Positions 1-9,192 of a DNA stretch of 32,634 bases are shown in pieces. How positions within the stretch are numbered: the stretch's first letter is position 1; each line of letters opens with the position of its first letter. The DNA comes from an uncultured bacterium (GTDB lineage: Bacteria; Patescibacteriota; Minisyncoccia; Phycocordibacterales; PALSA-1337): NCBI GenBank assembly GCA_903902315.1, contig CAIUUK010000052.1, forward strand, positions 1 through 32,634. The letters run 5' to 3'. The notes below the pieces were generated by a model. That model saw nothing but the letters and a program-made list of their open reading frames with translations. It was not told the DNA's origin and did not search any database. A program made the translations under genes and the position numbers.

Positions 1-3000
1 AACAGTTTTACCTACCGGAGAACTCGTTATGTTATCAGCTGTCTGTGTTACCTGTTGAATTGCTTTTGTGGCTGCCACTGCAATTGCATGTGGAATACTG
101 ACTGGTTCAGGTTGAATATTCTCCACTGGGGCATTTTGAGTTGGTGAAATCGATGAGATAGATGTGCCACTACTTGAACCACCTGATACTGGTGTTGATT
201 GTGGGACTGGTTGTGTTACTGGAATTGGAGGTGTTGGATTATTTACTGGTGTTGGTGCAACTGGGTTGTTGTATGTACCAACACTCTGATATGAGCCTGA
301 GGAGCCGGAGGAGCCGCTAGGTAAATTTGGACAAAAACCTCCCTGGTTGATAGTTAAAAGTTTATCGGAACCAGGATTAGTTACAACATTTAAATATGTT
401 GAGTCAGTGATATTTGCACTTCCTCCGTTACCACCATATCCACATTGAGAAGCACTACCACCATTAGCAGATACAATTGTGCTTGTTGATAACTCAAGAG
501 AATCTGATATCAAAACTGTTCCTCCATTACCTCCCTTTGAGGTTCCGCTACCTCCATTCGCATAAACATTACTAGTCGTTGCATTTGAAATATTTATACT
601 GCCTCCATTATATCCTGTTCCAGAATTATCTGATCCATTCGCAATAACATTTCCATCAACAGAAATATCACTCAAAACTACCGAGAGACCGTTCACAGAA
701 GTCGTTGCAATAAAATTACCAGATATCGAATATCCAGGAGTTGTGCTTGATATATTTCCTTGCAGTTTAGTATTTACAGTCGCCTTACAATCACCAGCAA
801 CATTTCCTGTTAGATAATAATAAGGACGAGTCGACTCATCAAGCAAATCAGATCCACATAAAGTATAGGTTGGAACTGTATTATCGTAATTAAAAGAAAC
901 TCCATTAGACTCAGATATGAATCCGTTTATATCTGTGCCTTTTATATATAAAGTGCTCGTGCCGGCGACGCTTGGATGAGGTATGTCAGAACCATTGCTA
1001 CCGCAAGATACAACATGCGTTGTCGCAAAATTATCAAATGAATATTCACAAACTGTAGAAGTATCCCAAACAACTGACGGGCTCCACTTGGTCATGAGAG
1101 CGCTCGAAGTTGGCGCTACGATTGAAATGACCGGGAAAACAGAGACACCTAATCCAACAATTGCAGAAGAGGTATAAATAGAACCATTTGATACTGCAGC
1201 GACTATTTTACTGCTACTTGCATTCGATACTATCGCCGACCATCCATATTCTCCTGATCTGACATTTTTTGTCCAAGCTATTCCAGCATTAGTCGATGTG
1301 TAGATATTCGCATTATAAGCAGTCGCTGCAAGTTTCTGGCCGGTTGAATCTGAAGTGATTGAAGACCAACTATGAGCTCCAGATGAATTCGTATTTGATG
1401 ACCACGTGACTCCGCCATCAGTAGAAGTATAGATATAGCCTCCAGCGCCGCCGAGACCAGGATCTACAGCTGCAAGTTTCTGACCTGTTGAATCAGACGT
1501 GATGGAACGCCAAACGTGTTGTCCTGATGAATTAGAATGGTTAGACCACGTAACACCTCCGTCCGTCGAGGTGTAAATATAGCCGGAATTTCCGTTATAG
1601 CCGACTCCTGCAACCAAATTTTGTCCAGTTGAATCTGATGCGACTGAACGCCAATAATTTATTCCTGATGAATTTGAATGTGTAGACCAAGTTACACCAC
1701 CATCTGTTGAAGTATAGATGTAACCTCCTCTTACGCCATCAGAGGCTATAAGATTCAAACCAGATGAATCAGAGGCTATAGAAGTCCAATAATGTTGGCC
1801 AGACGAATTTGTATTCGTGGACCATGTGGCACCTGCATCTGTCGAAGTATAAATATAGCCATCCGCACTATCTACTGCTGCTAGTTTATTTCCAGTGCTA
1901 TCTGAAGTAATAGCAAACCAACTATGTACACCAGATGAACCAGTATGAGTTGACCAAGTGACTCCGCTGTCCGTCGAGGTGTAAATGTATCCAGGCGAAT
2001 AATCTGTTGCGACTAATTTGAGACCAGTCGCATCAGACGCGACCGATGTCCACATGTGATTTCCGGATGAATTGCTATTTGATGTCCAATTAAAACCGGC
2101 CGGGATATTTGCTAGATTATTGCTATTAACCTTAAAAATACCTCCGGAAATAGACTGGAATGTATCAGTGACCAAGTCATATGTTGAACTAGATAGATCG
2201 ACTACAGTACCAGCGCCTTCTGAAATGATAGTCCAATCGCTTCTTCCGCCATCAGAAGTAAAATCTTTATTTGGACTAACCGTAGTTGGTGTATTGTATT
2301 CATACAGACGAGATATTTTATTTGAATTATCATCAGAGTTCAAACCGCTCGTATATACATAGCCACTAATTACCGTGGCAAACATTTTCTGTCCCGTTGA
2401 ATCAAGTGTCACAGCTGACCAATTGAGTTGCCCAGATGAATTTCCATTTGTTGACCAAGTCACACCACCATCTGTTGAGTAATGCAAATATCCGATACCA
2501 TGATTGACTTCTGAAGCAATGAACACTGTGCCATTTCCGTTTGATTTAATCGACGTCCACCCATTCGATCCTGATGAATTTGAATGATTGGACCATGACA
2601 GGCCTCCATCAGTCGATGTATAAATGTAACCAGTTGATACAGCTGCTACCAATCTATAACCAGTTGAGTCAGAGGATACAGCTACCCACGATCCGATTCC
2701 AGACGAATTTCCATTTGTTGACCAAGTGACTCCGCCGTCAGACGATACATAGATGTATCCGTTGTTACCATCTACAGCGATGAGCCTACTTCCGTCTGCA
2801 CCAGAAGCAACTGAATTCCACCTTCTTGATCCTGATGAACCACCATGCGTCGACCAAGTGACTCCGCCGTCAGTTGATGTATACACAAGTCCTCCTGCAC
2901 CACCAAGACCAGCATCGACTGCTACAAGTTTCAAACCCGTCTCGTCTGATGCAACTGATCTCCAATAGTGTTGTCCTGACGAACTACTATTCGTAGACCA

Positions 3001-4437
3001 TGTGATGCCAGCGTCGGTCGAAGTATAAATATATCCGCCAGGTGATGAGCCTCCATTATTATCAGCAGCTACTAGCTTATTGCCTGTAATATCAGAATCT
3101 ACAGATTTCCACTTATGCGTACCGGATGAATTTCCATTCGTAGACCATGTAACACCGCTATTGATCGAAGTGTAGATATAACCACTGAAACTGTCTGCGG
3201 CCACAAGTTTCGTTCCAAGTGAATTAGATGCTACAGATGACCAGTTATGTAGACCGGATGAATTACCATTGTTAGTCCATACGCGTGAATTCGTAGAAGT
3301 CGCATTATTAATAGTACCCGTATTCGATGAATCATTACCTTTGAATACTGCGGTTCCAGCTATTTTACCAGCATTGACACTACTATCATTAAAAGTCGCG
3401 CCATTTGTTACTGAAATCTCTATGTTGTTAATAGATGTACCACCAAATGATATGTCATGAACAAACGGCACTGAACCGGAATTGTTATAATTTATATTTC
3501 CAGATACAACTACTGAATCAGTATTGTTTGGCAAAGTTCCTGGATGACTTCCTGTGAAGGAAGAATTGAACCACCAATTCCCTAAAGTTCCCCAATTGCC
3601 ATCTCCAGTAGCGTTATTGTAATAATAGGTAGTTGAATGAAAATAAATTCCTCCAGTATAAAGCGGAATTATTATATTATTTATATGTAGGCTATTGAGA
3701 GCAGAAAAAATAGTGTTTATATTTGTTATCAGATTACCTGAATACACAAGACTTAGACTGCCATTAGAACCACTTGTACCACCTATAGATGAAATCGAGA
3801 CATTCGAAAGATTAATCGTATTTCCATTATCAGAAATATTACCGCCATATCCGCTCACAGGACCACCATTAGAAGATATGGATGACGTCACTGTTGAATT
3901 AGAAATATTTATAGCACCACCTAGACCATCCAAACCACAAGAAAAATTATCAGTTCCTCCATTCGACGATACGCTCGTAACAGTAGAACTTGAAATGGAT
4001 AAACTTCCACCACTTCCGGCAACAGATTCCGAACAAATACTGTCAGTGTCGTGACCATTCGATGAGACTAAACCATTCACGATGGCGTTCTCTAACATAA
4101 AACCTGATCCGCTAAGACCTGGCCCTGTACCATTACCCTTAACATTGCCATTCACAGTCATACCATTACCATCAATTACAGTATCACTTGGACTTCCACC
4201 AGCAGTAACCACGAAACAGTCGGTACCAGAAGCAACTGAAAAAGTACTCGTTGAACTCAAAGTATATGTTCCGGTACTAGCGATCTCACCGCAACCATAG
4301 ACTGTGCCTGGTACCAGAACATCAGCAAAAGCTTGTTTAGACAGCGAAAACAAAGACACTACAAAAACGAATGATAGAATAGACAATAAGCCAGTGTATC
4401 TCCTTAAAAAATTGAACACGGAGTAATCACTTTTCAT
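1..4437 (-). CDS. Giant secreted Asp-box/beta-helix surface protein, C-terminus beyond window
   Basis: This frame is missing from the ORF track because it has no stop inside the window. It reads from an ATG at 4437 to base 1, at least 1479 residues; I checked the frame at several points, not every codon. A signal peptide (hydrophobic stretch at residues 16-38, cleavage near AFA-D) is followed by glycine/serine/asparagine-rich beta-helix-like sequence to about residue 360. Then come 14 repeats of about 40-48 residues with the pattern W.S(V/I).SDSTG.KL.A....GYIYTSTDGGVTWS. The STDGG.TW part is the Asp-box (BNR) motif of sialidase/sortilin/Ycf48-type propellers. Repeats 1-7 (residues about 400-700) and 8-14 (about 785-1086) are separated by an unrelated insert of about 85 residues. 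An Ig-like stretch, more beta-helix-like sequence and a proline-rich linker (about 1394-1426) follow. The likely role is adhesion or surface attachment; this is inferred from architecture only. Confidence 0.85.
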   Translation of the reverse strand, partial: MKSDYSVFNFLRRYTGLLSILSFVFVVSLFSLSKQAFADVLVPGTVYGCGEIASTGTYTLSSTSTFSVASGTDCFVVTAGGSPSDTVIDGNGMTVNGNVKGNGTGPGLSGSGFMLENAIVNGLVSSNGHDTDSICSESVAGSGGSLSISSSTVTSVSSNGGTDNFSCGLDGLGGAINISNSTVTSSISSNGGPVSGYGGNISDNGNTINLSNVSISSIGGTSGSNGSLSLVYSGNLITNINTIFSALNSLHINNIIIPLYTGGIYFHSTTYYYNNATGDGNWGTLGNWWFNSSFTGSHPGTLPNNTDSVVVSGNINYNNSGSVPFVHDISFGGTSINNIEISVTNGATFNDSSVNAGKIAGTAVFKGNDSSNTGTINNATSTNSRVWTNNGNSSGLHNWSSVASNSLGTKLVAADSFSGYIYTSINSGVTWSTNGNSSGTHKWKSVDSDITGNKLVAADNNGGSSPGGYIYTSTDAGITWSTNSSSSGQHYWRSVASDETGLKLVAVDAGLGGAGGLVYTSTDGGVTWSTHGGSSGSRRWNSVASGADGSRLIAVDGNNGYIYVSSDGGVTWSTNGNSSGIGSWVAVSSDSTGYRLVAAVSTGYIYTSTDGGLSWSNHSNSSGSNGWTSIKSNGNGTVFIASEVNHGIGYLHYSTDGGVTWSTNGNSSGQLNWSAVTLDSTGQKMFATVISGYVYTSGLNSDDNSNKISRLYEYNTPTTVSPNKDFTSDGGRSDWTIISEGAGTVVDLSSSTYDLVTDTFQSISGGIFKVNSNNLANIPAGFNWTSNSNSSGNHMWTSVASDATGLKLVATDYSPGYIYTSTDSGVTWSTHTGSSGVHSWFAITSDSTGNKLAAVDSADGYIYTSTDAGATWSTNTNSSGQHYWTSIASDSSGLNLIASDGVRGGYIYTSTDGGVTWSTHSNSSGINYWRSVASDSTGQNLVAGVGYNGNSGYIYTSTDGGVTWSNHSNSSGQHVWRSITSDSTGQKLAAVDPGLGGAGGYIYTSTDGGVTWSSNTNSSGAHSWSSITSDSTGQKLAATAYNANIYTSTNAGIAWTKNVRSGEYGWSAIVSNASSSKIVAAVSNGSIYTSSAIVGLGVSVFPVISIVAPTSSALMTKWSPSVVWDTSTVCEYSFDNFATTHVVSCGSNGSDIPHPSVAGTSTLYIKGTDINGFISESNGVSFNYDNTVPTYTLCGSDLLDESTRPYYYLTGNVAGDCKATVNTKLQGNISSTTPGYSISGNFIATTSVNGLSVVLSDISVDGNVIANGSDNSGTGYNGGSINISNATTSNVYANGGSGTSKGGNGGTVLISDSLELSTSTIVSANGGSASQCGYGGNGGSANITDSTYLNVVTNPGSDKLLTINQGGFCPNLPSGSSGSSGSYQSVGTYNNPVAPTPVNNPTPPIPVTQPVPQSTPVSGGSSSGTSISSISPTQNAPVENIQPEPVSIPHAIAVAATKAIQQVTQTADNITSSPVGKTV
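1180..3300 (-). repeat. Fourteen Asp-box repeats in two sets of seven
   Basis: The reverse strand carries fourteen in-frame repeats of about 120-145 bp encoding variants of GYIYTSTDGGVTWS followed by N.NSSG.H.W. Seven lie at about 3300-2345 and seven at about 2085-1180. The interruption after repeat 7 reads SRLYEYNTPTTVSP and onward, and is not repeat-like. The DNA copies have diverged at many third positions, so expansion is not recent. Confidence 0.8.
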
Positions 4438-4445
4438 ATCTGATT

Positions 4446-4474
4446 ATGGTAACACCAATATCCTAGAGGTTCAA
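4446..4474 (-). promoter_or_regulatory. Promoter of giant surface protein (leaderless)
   Basis: On the minus strand TTGAAC (4474-4469) is followed after 17 nt by TACCAT (4451-4446). The ATG lies 8 nt downstream, so transcription would begin about at the start codon. The -35 overlaps the stop codon region of rmuC. No Shine-Dalgarno is present. Confidence 0.45.
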
Positions 4475-4475
4475 C

Positions 4476-5621
4476 TTACTCTTCGCTATCTGGTCCTTCC
4501 AATACTGCCACCTCTATACCAGGAGTCGCACCTGCTATGCGCAAAATATCCTTATCGACTTTCTTGAGCTCTTTACCAGAATTATTGTAATGATTAATGA
4601 CTGTGCCAAGTGACACGCCAAGCTTCGTATGATATTCCTCATATTTTTTGAGATGAGTTCCGAGTTGCTCCACATGCTTCACGATGTCCTTTGCAGTCTC
4701 CTCTATCTGCATCGCCTTTAATCCCTGTAAAACAGTCTGTAAATAAGCCAGAAATGATGTTGGCGAAACAATGATAACTTTGTACTTACTAGCCGCTCGT
4801 TGTATCAAATTGTCCGTCTCATTTGCCAATGCGCCGATTTTATTAACAAGTAAATCATAATAAATCGCTTCATGAGGAATGAACATAAAAGCAAAATCCA
4901 TTGTCCTCTCTGCTGGTCGGACATATTTCGATGTCTCGAGGATACGATTTTTAAGGTCGCTGACAAACAATTTTTCGAGGCGCTCTTTTTCAGCCGGATT
5001 CTTTTCTTCAACAAGTTTGTTGTAATTCTCCAGCGAAAACTTTGAATCAATCGGTATGACCTTATCCTTCACAAAAACAGCTGCATCCACAATCTCGCCA
5101 TTTTTAAAAGCATACTGCATCTGATATTGCCCAGGCGCTAAAACATTTTTTAACAAAGTCTCCAAATAATACTCACCGAGAATACCGCGCTGTTTTGGAT
5201 TCTTAAGAATATCCTGCAAACTCTGGAGTTGATCAGCAAAAGAAACAACCTGACGGTTCGTCTCATCAAGTTTGGTTAAACCTTGCGTCACTTCTTTTAT
5301 AAGTTTCGACGACTCCGACATTTGTCTCGTCGAATCAGCAAATTGTAATCGCAACGAATCTTGCATTGAGCGGTTACCGTCGTTAATCTTTGCGTCTACA
5401 GTTTTACTTAGGTCACCCATTTTCTGGTCAACTGTGCGTGACATCTCATTTATCTGCTGAAGGATGAGGTTAAGCCCTTCGCTTTGTGGATTTTGCAGAC
5501 TACCATTTAAATTTGCGCCACCAGCACCTCCAAGCGTATTTCTCTGACGCATGAGCATAACTGCCAAAAAAACTATGACAATGACTGCTAGTACGATGAG
5601 GATGATGAAAAGTGTGGTCAT
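4476..5621 (-). CDS. rmuC: RmuC-family DNA recombination protein
   Basis: The protein has 381 aa. Residues about 4-25 form a single N-terminal membrane anchor (LFIILIVLAVIVIVFLAVML). Residues about 55-130 look like coiled coil. The RmuC domain then runs from about 140 to 350, with the family signature RGILGEYYLETLL, a DAAVFV strand and PIDSKF, consistent with the PD-(D/E)XK-like core of this family. E. coli RmuC limits inversion at short inverted repeats; the biochemical activity is not well defined. The start codon follows the preceding coiled-coil gene by 18 nt, so the two are probably cotranscribed. No Shine-Dalgarno is visible. The family assignment is firm and the cellular role is general knowledge. 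Confidence 0.92.
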   Translation of the reverse strand: MTTLFIILIVLAVIVIVFLAVMLMRQRNTLGGAGGANLNGSLQNPQSEGLNLILQQINEMSRTVDQKMGDLSKTVDAKINDGNRSMQDSLRLQFADSTRQMSESSKLIKEVTQGLTKLDETNRQVVSFADQLQSLQDILKNPKQRGILGEYYLETLLKNVLAPGQYQMQYAFKNGEIVDAAVFVKDKVIPIDSKFSLENYNKLVEEKNPAEKERLEKLFVSDLKNRILETSKYVRPAERTMDFAFMFIPHEAIYYDLLVNKIGALANETDNLIQRAASKYKVIIVSPTSFLAYLQTVLQGLKAMQIEETAKDIVKHVEQLGTHLKKYEEYHTKLGVSLGTVINHYNNSGKELKKVDKDILRIAGATPGIEVAVLEGPDSEE

Positions 5622-5639
5622 TTTAACATGTAGCGGTTT

Positions 5640-5999
5640 CTAACTTGTTGCAGTTTCTAGTTTATGAAGTCTTTTTTCATGATTATCTTGCTTAATCCTA
5701 ATATCCTTTACTTCTGGTGCAAATATCTCCTTCATTTCCTTACGCACTATATAACCAGCTTCTTCACGAACAATCTCACGAACCTCTTCACGCCCAGGTT
5801 TATCTTTTGAAATTTCAACAAGAATAGAAAACTTGTGATTAAAATCATCCCTAAGTATGCCGAAATAGTGCTCAAATTTCTTATCAAGTTGTTTGGTAAG
5901 CCAGTCAAACTTTTGCTCGAACTTCTGTTCGAACTTTTGCTCAAACTTTTGGTCAAACATGCTGCTTATATAATTTTTATCTTGTGTATCTAATGACAT
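5640..5999 (-). CDS. Small charged coiled-coil protein with KFEQ repeats
   Basis: The protein has 119 aa, no membrane segment and no signal peptide. Residues 17-31 are a short tandem repeat, KFEQKFEQKFEQKF. Further heptad-like sequence follows (KQLDKKFEHYFGILRDDF), then an acidic/basic helix (REEVREIVREEAGYIVRKEMKEIF) and a C-terminal helix ending HEKRLHKLE. The whole chain is predicted helical, likely an oligomeric coiled coil. I do not recognise a named family. It sits 18 nt upstream of rmuC on the same strand, which suggests cotranscription but gives no function. Confidence 0.7.
   Translation of the reverse strand: MSLDTQDKNYISSMFDQKFEQKFEQKFEQKFDWLTKQLDKKFEHYFGILRDDFNHKFSILVEISKDKPGREEVREIVREEAGYIVRKEMKEIFAPEVKDIRIKQDNHEKRLHKLETATS
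5908..5957 (-). repeat. 12-bp tandem repeat x4 encoding KFEQ
   Basis: Four near-identical 12-mers (aacttttgctcg and variants on the plus strand) lie inside the small coiled-coil gene and encode the KFEQ units. The copies differ at one or two bases each. The array could change length by slippage in multiples of four residues without breaking the frame. Confidence 0.75.
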
Positions 6000-6028
6000 A
6001 ATTTATTACTTAATCTTATAATGGTCTG

Positions 6029-6034
6029 ATTATA
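6029..6034 (-). promoter_or_regulatory. Possible -10 box for coiled-coil/rmuC pair
   Basis: A perfect TATAAT lies on the minus strand 29 nt before the ATG at 5999. No convincing -35 stands at 16-18 nt, so the call is tentative. Confidence 0.3.
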
Positions 6035-6104
6035 TAAACAAGGTGATCAAATCCTGATAAATTTTCGCTAAAGAAACGATAAAAAAATCTAACCATAGCC
6101 AGAC

Positions 6105-6133
6105 TTGCACCTTTCTACTTTTAACCCTATCAT
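6105..6133 (+). promoter_or_regulatory. Promoter of yqeY (leaderless)
   Basis: TTGCAC (6105-6110), a 17-nt spacer and TATCAT (6128-6133) precede the ATG at 6140 by only 6 nt. The expected transcription start falls on the start codon. This supports ATG 6140 over the GTG at 6134 given in the ORF track. Confidence 0.5.
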
Positions 6134-6139
6134 GTGCAT

Positions 6140-6607
6140 ATGACCCTCCACCAAACAATCAAAGAACAGATAAAAGACGCTCTTCGTGCAAAAGATACAA
6201 TTCGACTTGATACACTTCGCAGTCTCACTGCTCTTTTCCAAAGCGAAATGATGTCTCAAAATATCTCTGGTGATTACATAACTGATGAAAAGGCTTTGGC
6301 ACTTATCAAAAGAAGTGTTAAACAACACAAGGATTCCATTGAACAATTTGAAAAAGGTGGTCGCGATGATCTTGTCTCAAAAGAAAAAGCTGAACTCAAT
6401 GTTCTTGAGTCATTTATGCCATCTATGATGCCATTCAATGAAGTTAAAATGATTGTTCACATGCGTGTTGACGCTCTCAAATCTGCTGGTACATTTGATC
6501 CAAAAGCTACTGGTAAAATCGTTGGCATGCTCATAAAAGAACTCGCTGGTAAAGCCGATGGCACGATGATCAAAAATGCTATCGATGAATTGATCACGAC
6601 AAAATAG
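6140..6607 (+). CDS. yqeY: GatB/YqeY domain protein
   Basis: The protein has 155 aa from ATG 6140 (MTLHQTIKEQIKDALRAKD). It matches the stand-alone YqeY family over its full length: the helical N-terminal half with RLDTLRSL and IKRSVKQHKDSIEQFEKGGR, a short LNVLESFMPSMM linker, then the C-terminal GatB-tail-like domain with GKIVGMLIKELAGKADG. The domain resembles the tail of GatB, which contacts tRNA in the amidotransferase; the role of the free-standing protein is unsettled. Length is normal for the family (about 148-155 aa). It is monocistronic, has its own promoter, and is convergent with the histidine kinase across a shared terminator. Confidence 0.92.
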   Translation: MTLHQTIKEQIKDALRAKDTIRLDTLRSLTALFQSEMMSQNISGDYITDEKALALIKRSVKQHKDSIEQFEKGGRDDLVSKEKAELNVLESFMPSMMPFNEVKMIVHMRVDALKSAGTFDPKATGKIVGMLIKELAGKADGTMIKNAIDELITTK

Positions 6608-6627
6608 TCCGCTAAATCACCCAGTAG

Positions 6628-6651
6628 GTAAATCTGCTGATTTACATTTTT
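6628..6651 (+). terminator. Terminator after yqeY
   Basis: GTAAATC-TGCT-GATTTAC is followed by ATTTTT. The hairpin overlaps the last codons of the convergent histidine kinase gene. Confidence 0.6.
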
Positions 6652-8252
6652 CCCCAAGGTTCCATTTCAACAATGAATGTTGAACCTTTTCCTTCTCCTG
6701 CTGATTCCGCACGCACTTCACCGTGATGAGCTGTAATAATTTCTTTGGCCACAAAAAGTCCAAGTCCTGTTCCCTTTATATTTGTTTTATTTGCATTGGT
6801 CGCACGACTCCATTTCAGAAAAAGGTGTGGCATAATTTCAGGATCTATACCTATACCAGTATCCTGAATTTTGAAAACAAATCTATTTTTTGCACGATTA
6901 AATGAAAGAGTTAAGTCAACTGAGCCTTTAGGTGTATACTTCATTGAATTATCGATCAGATTGGCAATAACCTGCTGGAATTTGTCATGATCAGCCGTTA
7001 TACGGTAATCCATGTTCTCATCATCAACTTTAAATGAGAATTTCAATCCAGACTTTTCTATATTTGGTTTAAGTTCACCTAAAACATCTTCTATCAAAGC
7101 CTTAAAATCAATCGTCTCAAAGGCATATTTCATCGTACCAAGCTCGATGCGTGTGATGTTCAAATAATCATCTACGATACTAGTGAGAGTTTTTGCTGAA
7201 TCATATATTCGCGAAACACCAAGTTTTGCTTCATCCGCCATTGCACCCATATCCCCATCAAGAATCATCGAGGCATAGCCCTTCATCGCTGTGAGCGGTG
7301 CACGAAGTTGATGTGTAGCAAACGATACAAACTCCGACTTCTGGCGGTCGAGCTCAGTGAGTCGAACATTTGCAGTTTCCAAGTCAGTGGCGAGCTTTTC
7401 TATTTTTTCACGTTGGGCGACTTCTTTTATGACACTACGGATTAGAAGGGTGCCAAAGATTACTAAGATTAGAAGTAAACCAGCGTTTATAAATTCATCC
7501 TGAGTATTATCAGCAAGCATCATTCTGACAAACACAAATATCCAGAGTGAAACCACTAGAAGTTGAGCAGATATAACTTTTATATCAAACATTTTGAATT
7601 TAATGATTGCATAAAATGTAAAAAATACAAAAGCAAGTATTGTGTATGGACCATAATTTACAAAATTGGAGTTTCCAAATAAAGGAAAAATATTATCAAA
7701 CAGACAACCAAGTACTACGGATATACCGACTCCAATAACTATATATTGAGCCTGTAATTTATTGTACGCAGAAAATGATTTATATCCTTTGAAAAAATTC
7801 AAGAAAGAAATAATAATCAATATTAAAAAGAATATCAAAAATATTGGATATACTGGACCAGGAACAATGGCAGGAATTTGATCTGACAGAAAATAAACAT
7901 TTTTAATATTCAGACTTGTTGGAACAAATGCTAGAAAAATACAGGTTAATATAATCACAGAAACATTAACACTTTTATTTATTATTTTTGTAACCGGAAA
8001 ATATATTGATAATCGATACATGAAATATCCTATAAATATTGGTCCAATTAATGTAGCCTTACTCCAGAGTGTTATAGGAGATACGTCAGTCGATATATCA
8101 GTCATCAAATTGAAAAAAATCCAAATCATCACAGCAAAAATCAAATACATGAACGAGCGGTTTATTTTATTTGCCTTATCATTGAAATACACATATGCAC
8201 CGAGGAACAGTGACAATACGAGTGATATTAATGAAAAAATGCCAAATAACAT
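6642..8252 (-). CDS. Membrane sensor histidine kinase
   Basis: The protein has 536 aa. The first about 280 residues are hydrophobic with roughly eight to nine membrane segments, like the multi-TM sensor modules of other kinases. A short coiled coil leads to a HisKA domain with the H-box FATHQLRAPLTAMKG, the phospho-acceptor His near residue 315. The ATPase domain follows: N-box NLIDNSMKYTPKG, G1 box DTGIGID, F-box HLFLKWSR and G2 box GTGLGLFVAKEI. All catalytic motifs are intact. No response regulator lies in the window, so the partner is elsewhere. The start is 1 nt from the stop of the upstream GNAT-like gene, so it may be read from the plsC cluster, and a possible internal promoter lies upstream. 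Confidence 0.93.
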   Translation of the reverse strand: MLFGIFSLISLVLSLFLGAYVYFNDKANKINRSFMYLIFAVMIWIFFNLMTDISTDVSPITLWSKATLIGPIFIGYFMYRLSIYFPVTKIINKSVNVSVIILTCIFLAFVPTSLNIKNVYFLSDQIPAIVPGPVYPIFLIFFLILIIISFLNFFKGYKSFSAYNKLQAQYIVIGVGISVVLGCLFDNIFPLFGNSNFVNYGPYTILAFVFFTFYAIIKFKMFDIKVISAQLLVVSLWIFVFVRMMLADNTQDEFINAGLLLILVIFGTLLIRSVIKEVAQREKIEKLATDLETANVRLTELDRQKSEFVSFATHQLRAPLTAMKGYASMILDGDMGAMADEAKLGVSRIYDSAKTLTSIVDDYLNITRIELGTMKYAFETIDFKALIEDVLGELKPNIEKSGLKFSFKVDDENMDYRITADHDKFQQVIANLIDNSMKYTPKGSVDLTLSFNRAKNRFVFKIQDTGIGIDPEIMPHLFLKWSRATNANKTNIKGTGLGLFVAKEIITAHHGEVRAESAGEGKGSTFIVEMEPWGKM

Positions 8253-8253
8253 A

Positions 8254-9174
8254 TTAATTTCTTGTTATAACATGATAATGTTGTCGATCAATGTGTAATC
8301 TCTTTAATTCTTTTGCTTGTCTAACTATTTTTGTAAAGTGATGTAAAAATGGATTAACATTTCTCGAATGATCAAACCCCATACTCGAACCAGCTGGTAA
8401 ACTATCAATTATATTTTCTATCATTGATATTGAATACTTATTACCTCTATAACCTGATGATATGGCTATACCCATAAAGTAAAATATACTACCATCTATA
8501 TATTCTTTTGGAAATTTAACCCTGAAATAATCCGCACTTATCCATGGAGTATTTTTAAAATCATTTGTAATCATGGCTATACCTATAACCCCATTTCCTT
8601 GTTTTGATAATACATATTTTCGAACTGTAGTATCAGCTAGACATTCTACAAAATGTTCTCGATCTAAACTCTGTCTACAAGGGCTCTTTTCATTTATAGG
8701 CACAAATGTTTTGTCATAAATATTCCACAAAACCGACACTTCATTTTCATTTACTATCCTATCGACCATAATTACTGTTATATCTTTTGGGAATGCGAAG
8801 GATTGCTTTGAGTATATTTTTTTAAATACAATGAATATTAGCGATAATATTATAATCAATAATATTATATAAACTACGATCGGTAAATTTTTCGCAAATA
8901 AAAATATATACAAATACGGCATCAGCCAACCAAATAGATGTGTCCCTATACCTACCTTCGTCTGATTATTAAATCTTAAACCATTACTTAATTTAAATGA
9001 GATGATATCTCTAAATTTTAAGTGTCTTGTACTTCCATAAATTATTAAAAATGCTCCAAGATATATTGGAATAATCGAAGAAATATATACAATTAAAAAT
9101 AATCTAACATCGAGATTATAGTAAATCGCAAGATGATTACCAGCCAGACTTATTTGTTCAATAAAATTCAACAT
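8254..9174 (-). CDS. Membrane-anchored GNAT-like protein
   Basis: The protein has 306 aa. Three membrane segments are visible (about residues 24-46, 78-95 and 98-119), followed by a soluble domain of about 185 residues. That domain has a GNAT-like order: a helix around NEVSVLWNIYDKTF, a central strand YVLSKQGNGVIGIAMI, a strand IFYFMGIAISSGYRG, and the GYRGNKYSISMIENII loop-helix that resembles the acetyl-CoA pyrophosphate loop (R/QxxGxG/A). The fit is imperfect, so GNAT membership is inference. The gene lies 18 nt downstream of speD and 1 nt upstream of the kinase. Pairing with speD raises the possibility of an acyl or aminoacyl transferase acting on a polyamine or lipid at the membrane. An unrelated membrane protein with a chance motif remains possible. 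Confidence 0.6.
   Translation of the reverse strand: MLNFIEQISLAGNHLAIYYNLDVRLFLIVYISSIIPIYLGAFLIIYGSTRHLKFRDIISFKLSNGLRFNNQTKVGIGTHLFGWLMPYLYIFLFAKNLPIVVYIILLIIILSLIFIVFKKIYSKQSFAFPKDITVIMVDRIVNENEVSVLWNIYDKTFVPINEKSPCRQSLDREHFVECLADTTVRKYVLSKQGNGVIGIAMITNDFKNTPWISADYFRVKFPKEYIDGSIFYFMGIAISSGYRGNKYSISMIENIIDSLPAGSSMGFDHSRNVNPFLHHFTKIVRQAKELKRLHIDRQHYHVITRN
8264..8291 (-). promoter_or_regulatory. Possible internal promoter for histidine kinase
   Basis: On the minus strand TTGATC (8291-8286), 16 nt, then TATAAC (8269-8264) lie in the last codons of the upstream gene, 11 nt before the kinase ATG. Confidence 0.35.
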
Positions 9175-9192
9175 TTGAAAAAAATTCTAAAT

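Noticed and set aside
1180-3300. Regular repeats as a CRISPR array
   Set aside because: The repeat unit is coding, about 120-145 bp, in frame and diverged at third positions.
983-4300. Six plus-strand ORFs of 63-119 aa
   Set aside because: All lie antisense to the giant repeat gene; their sequences are reverse images of its repeats.
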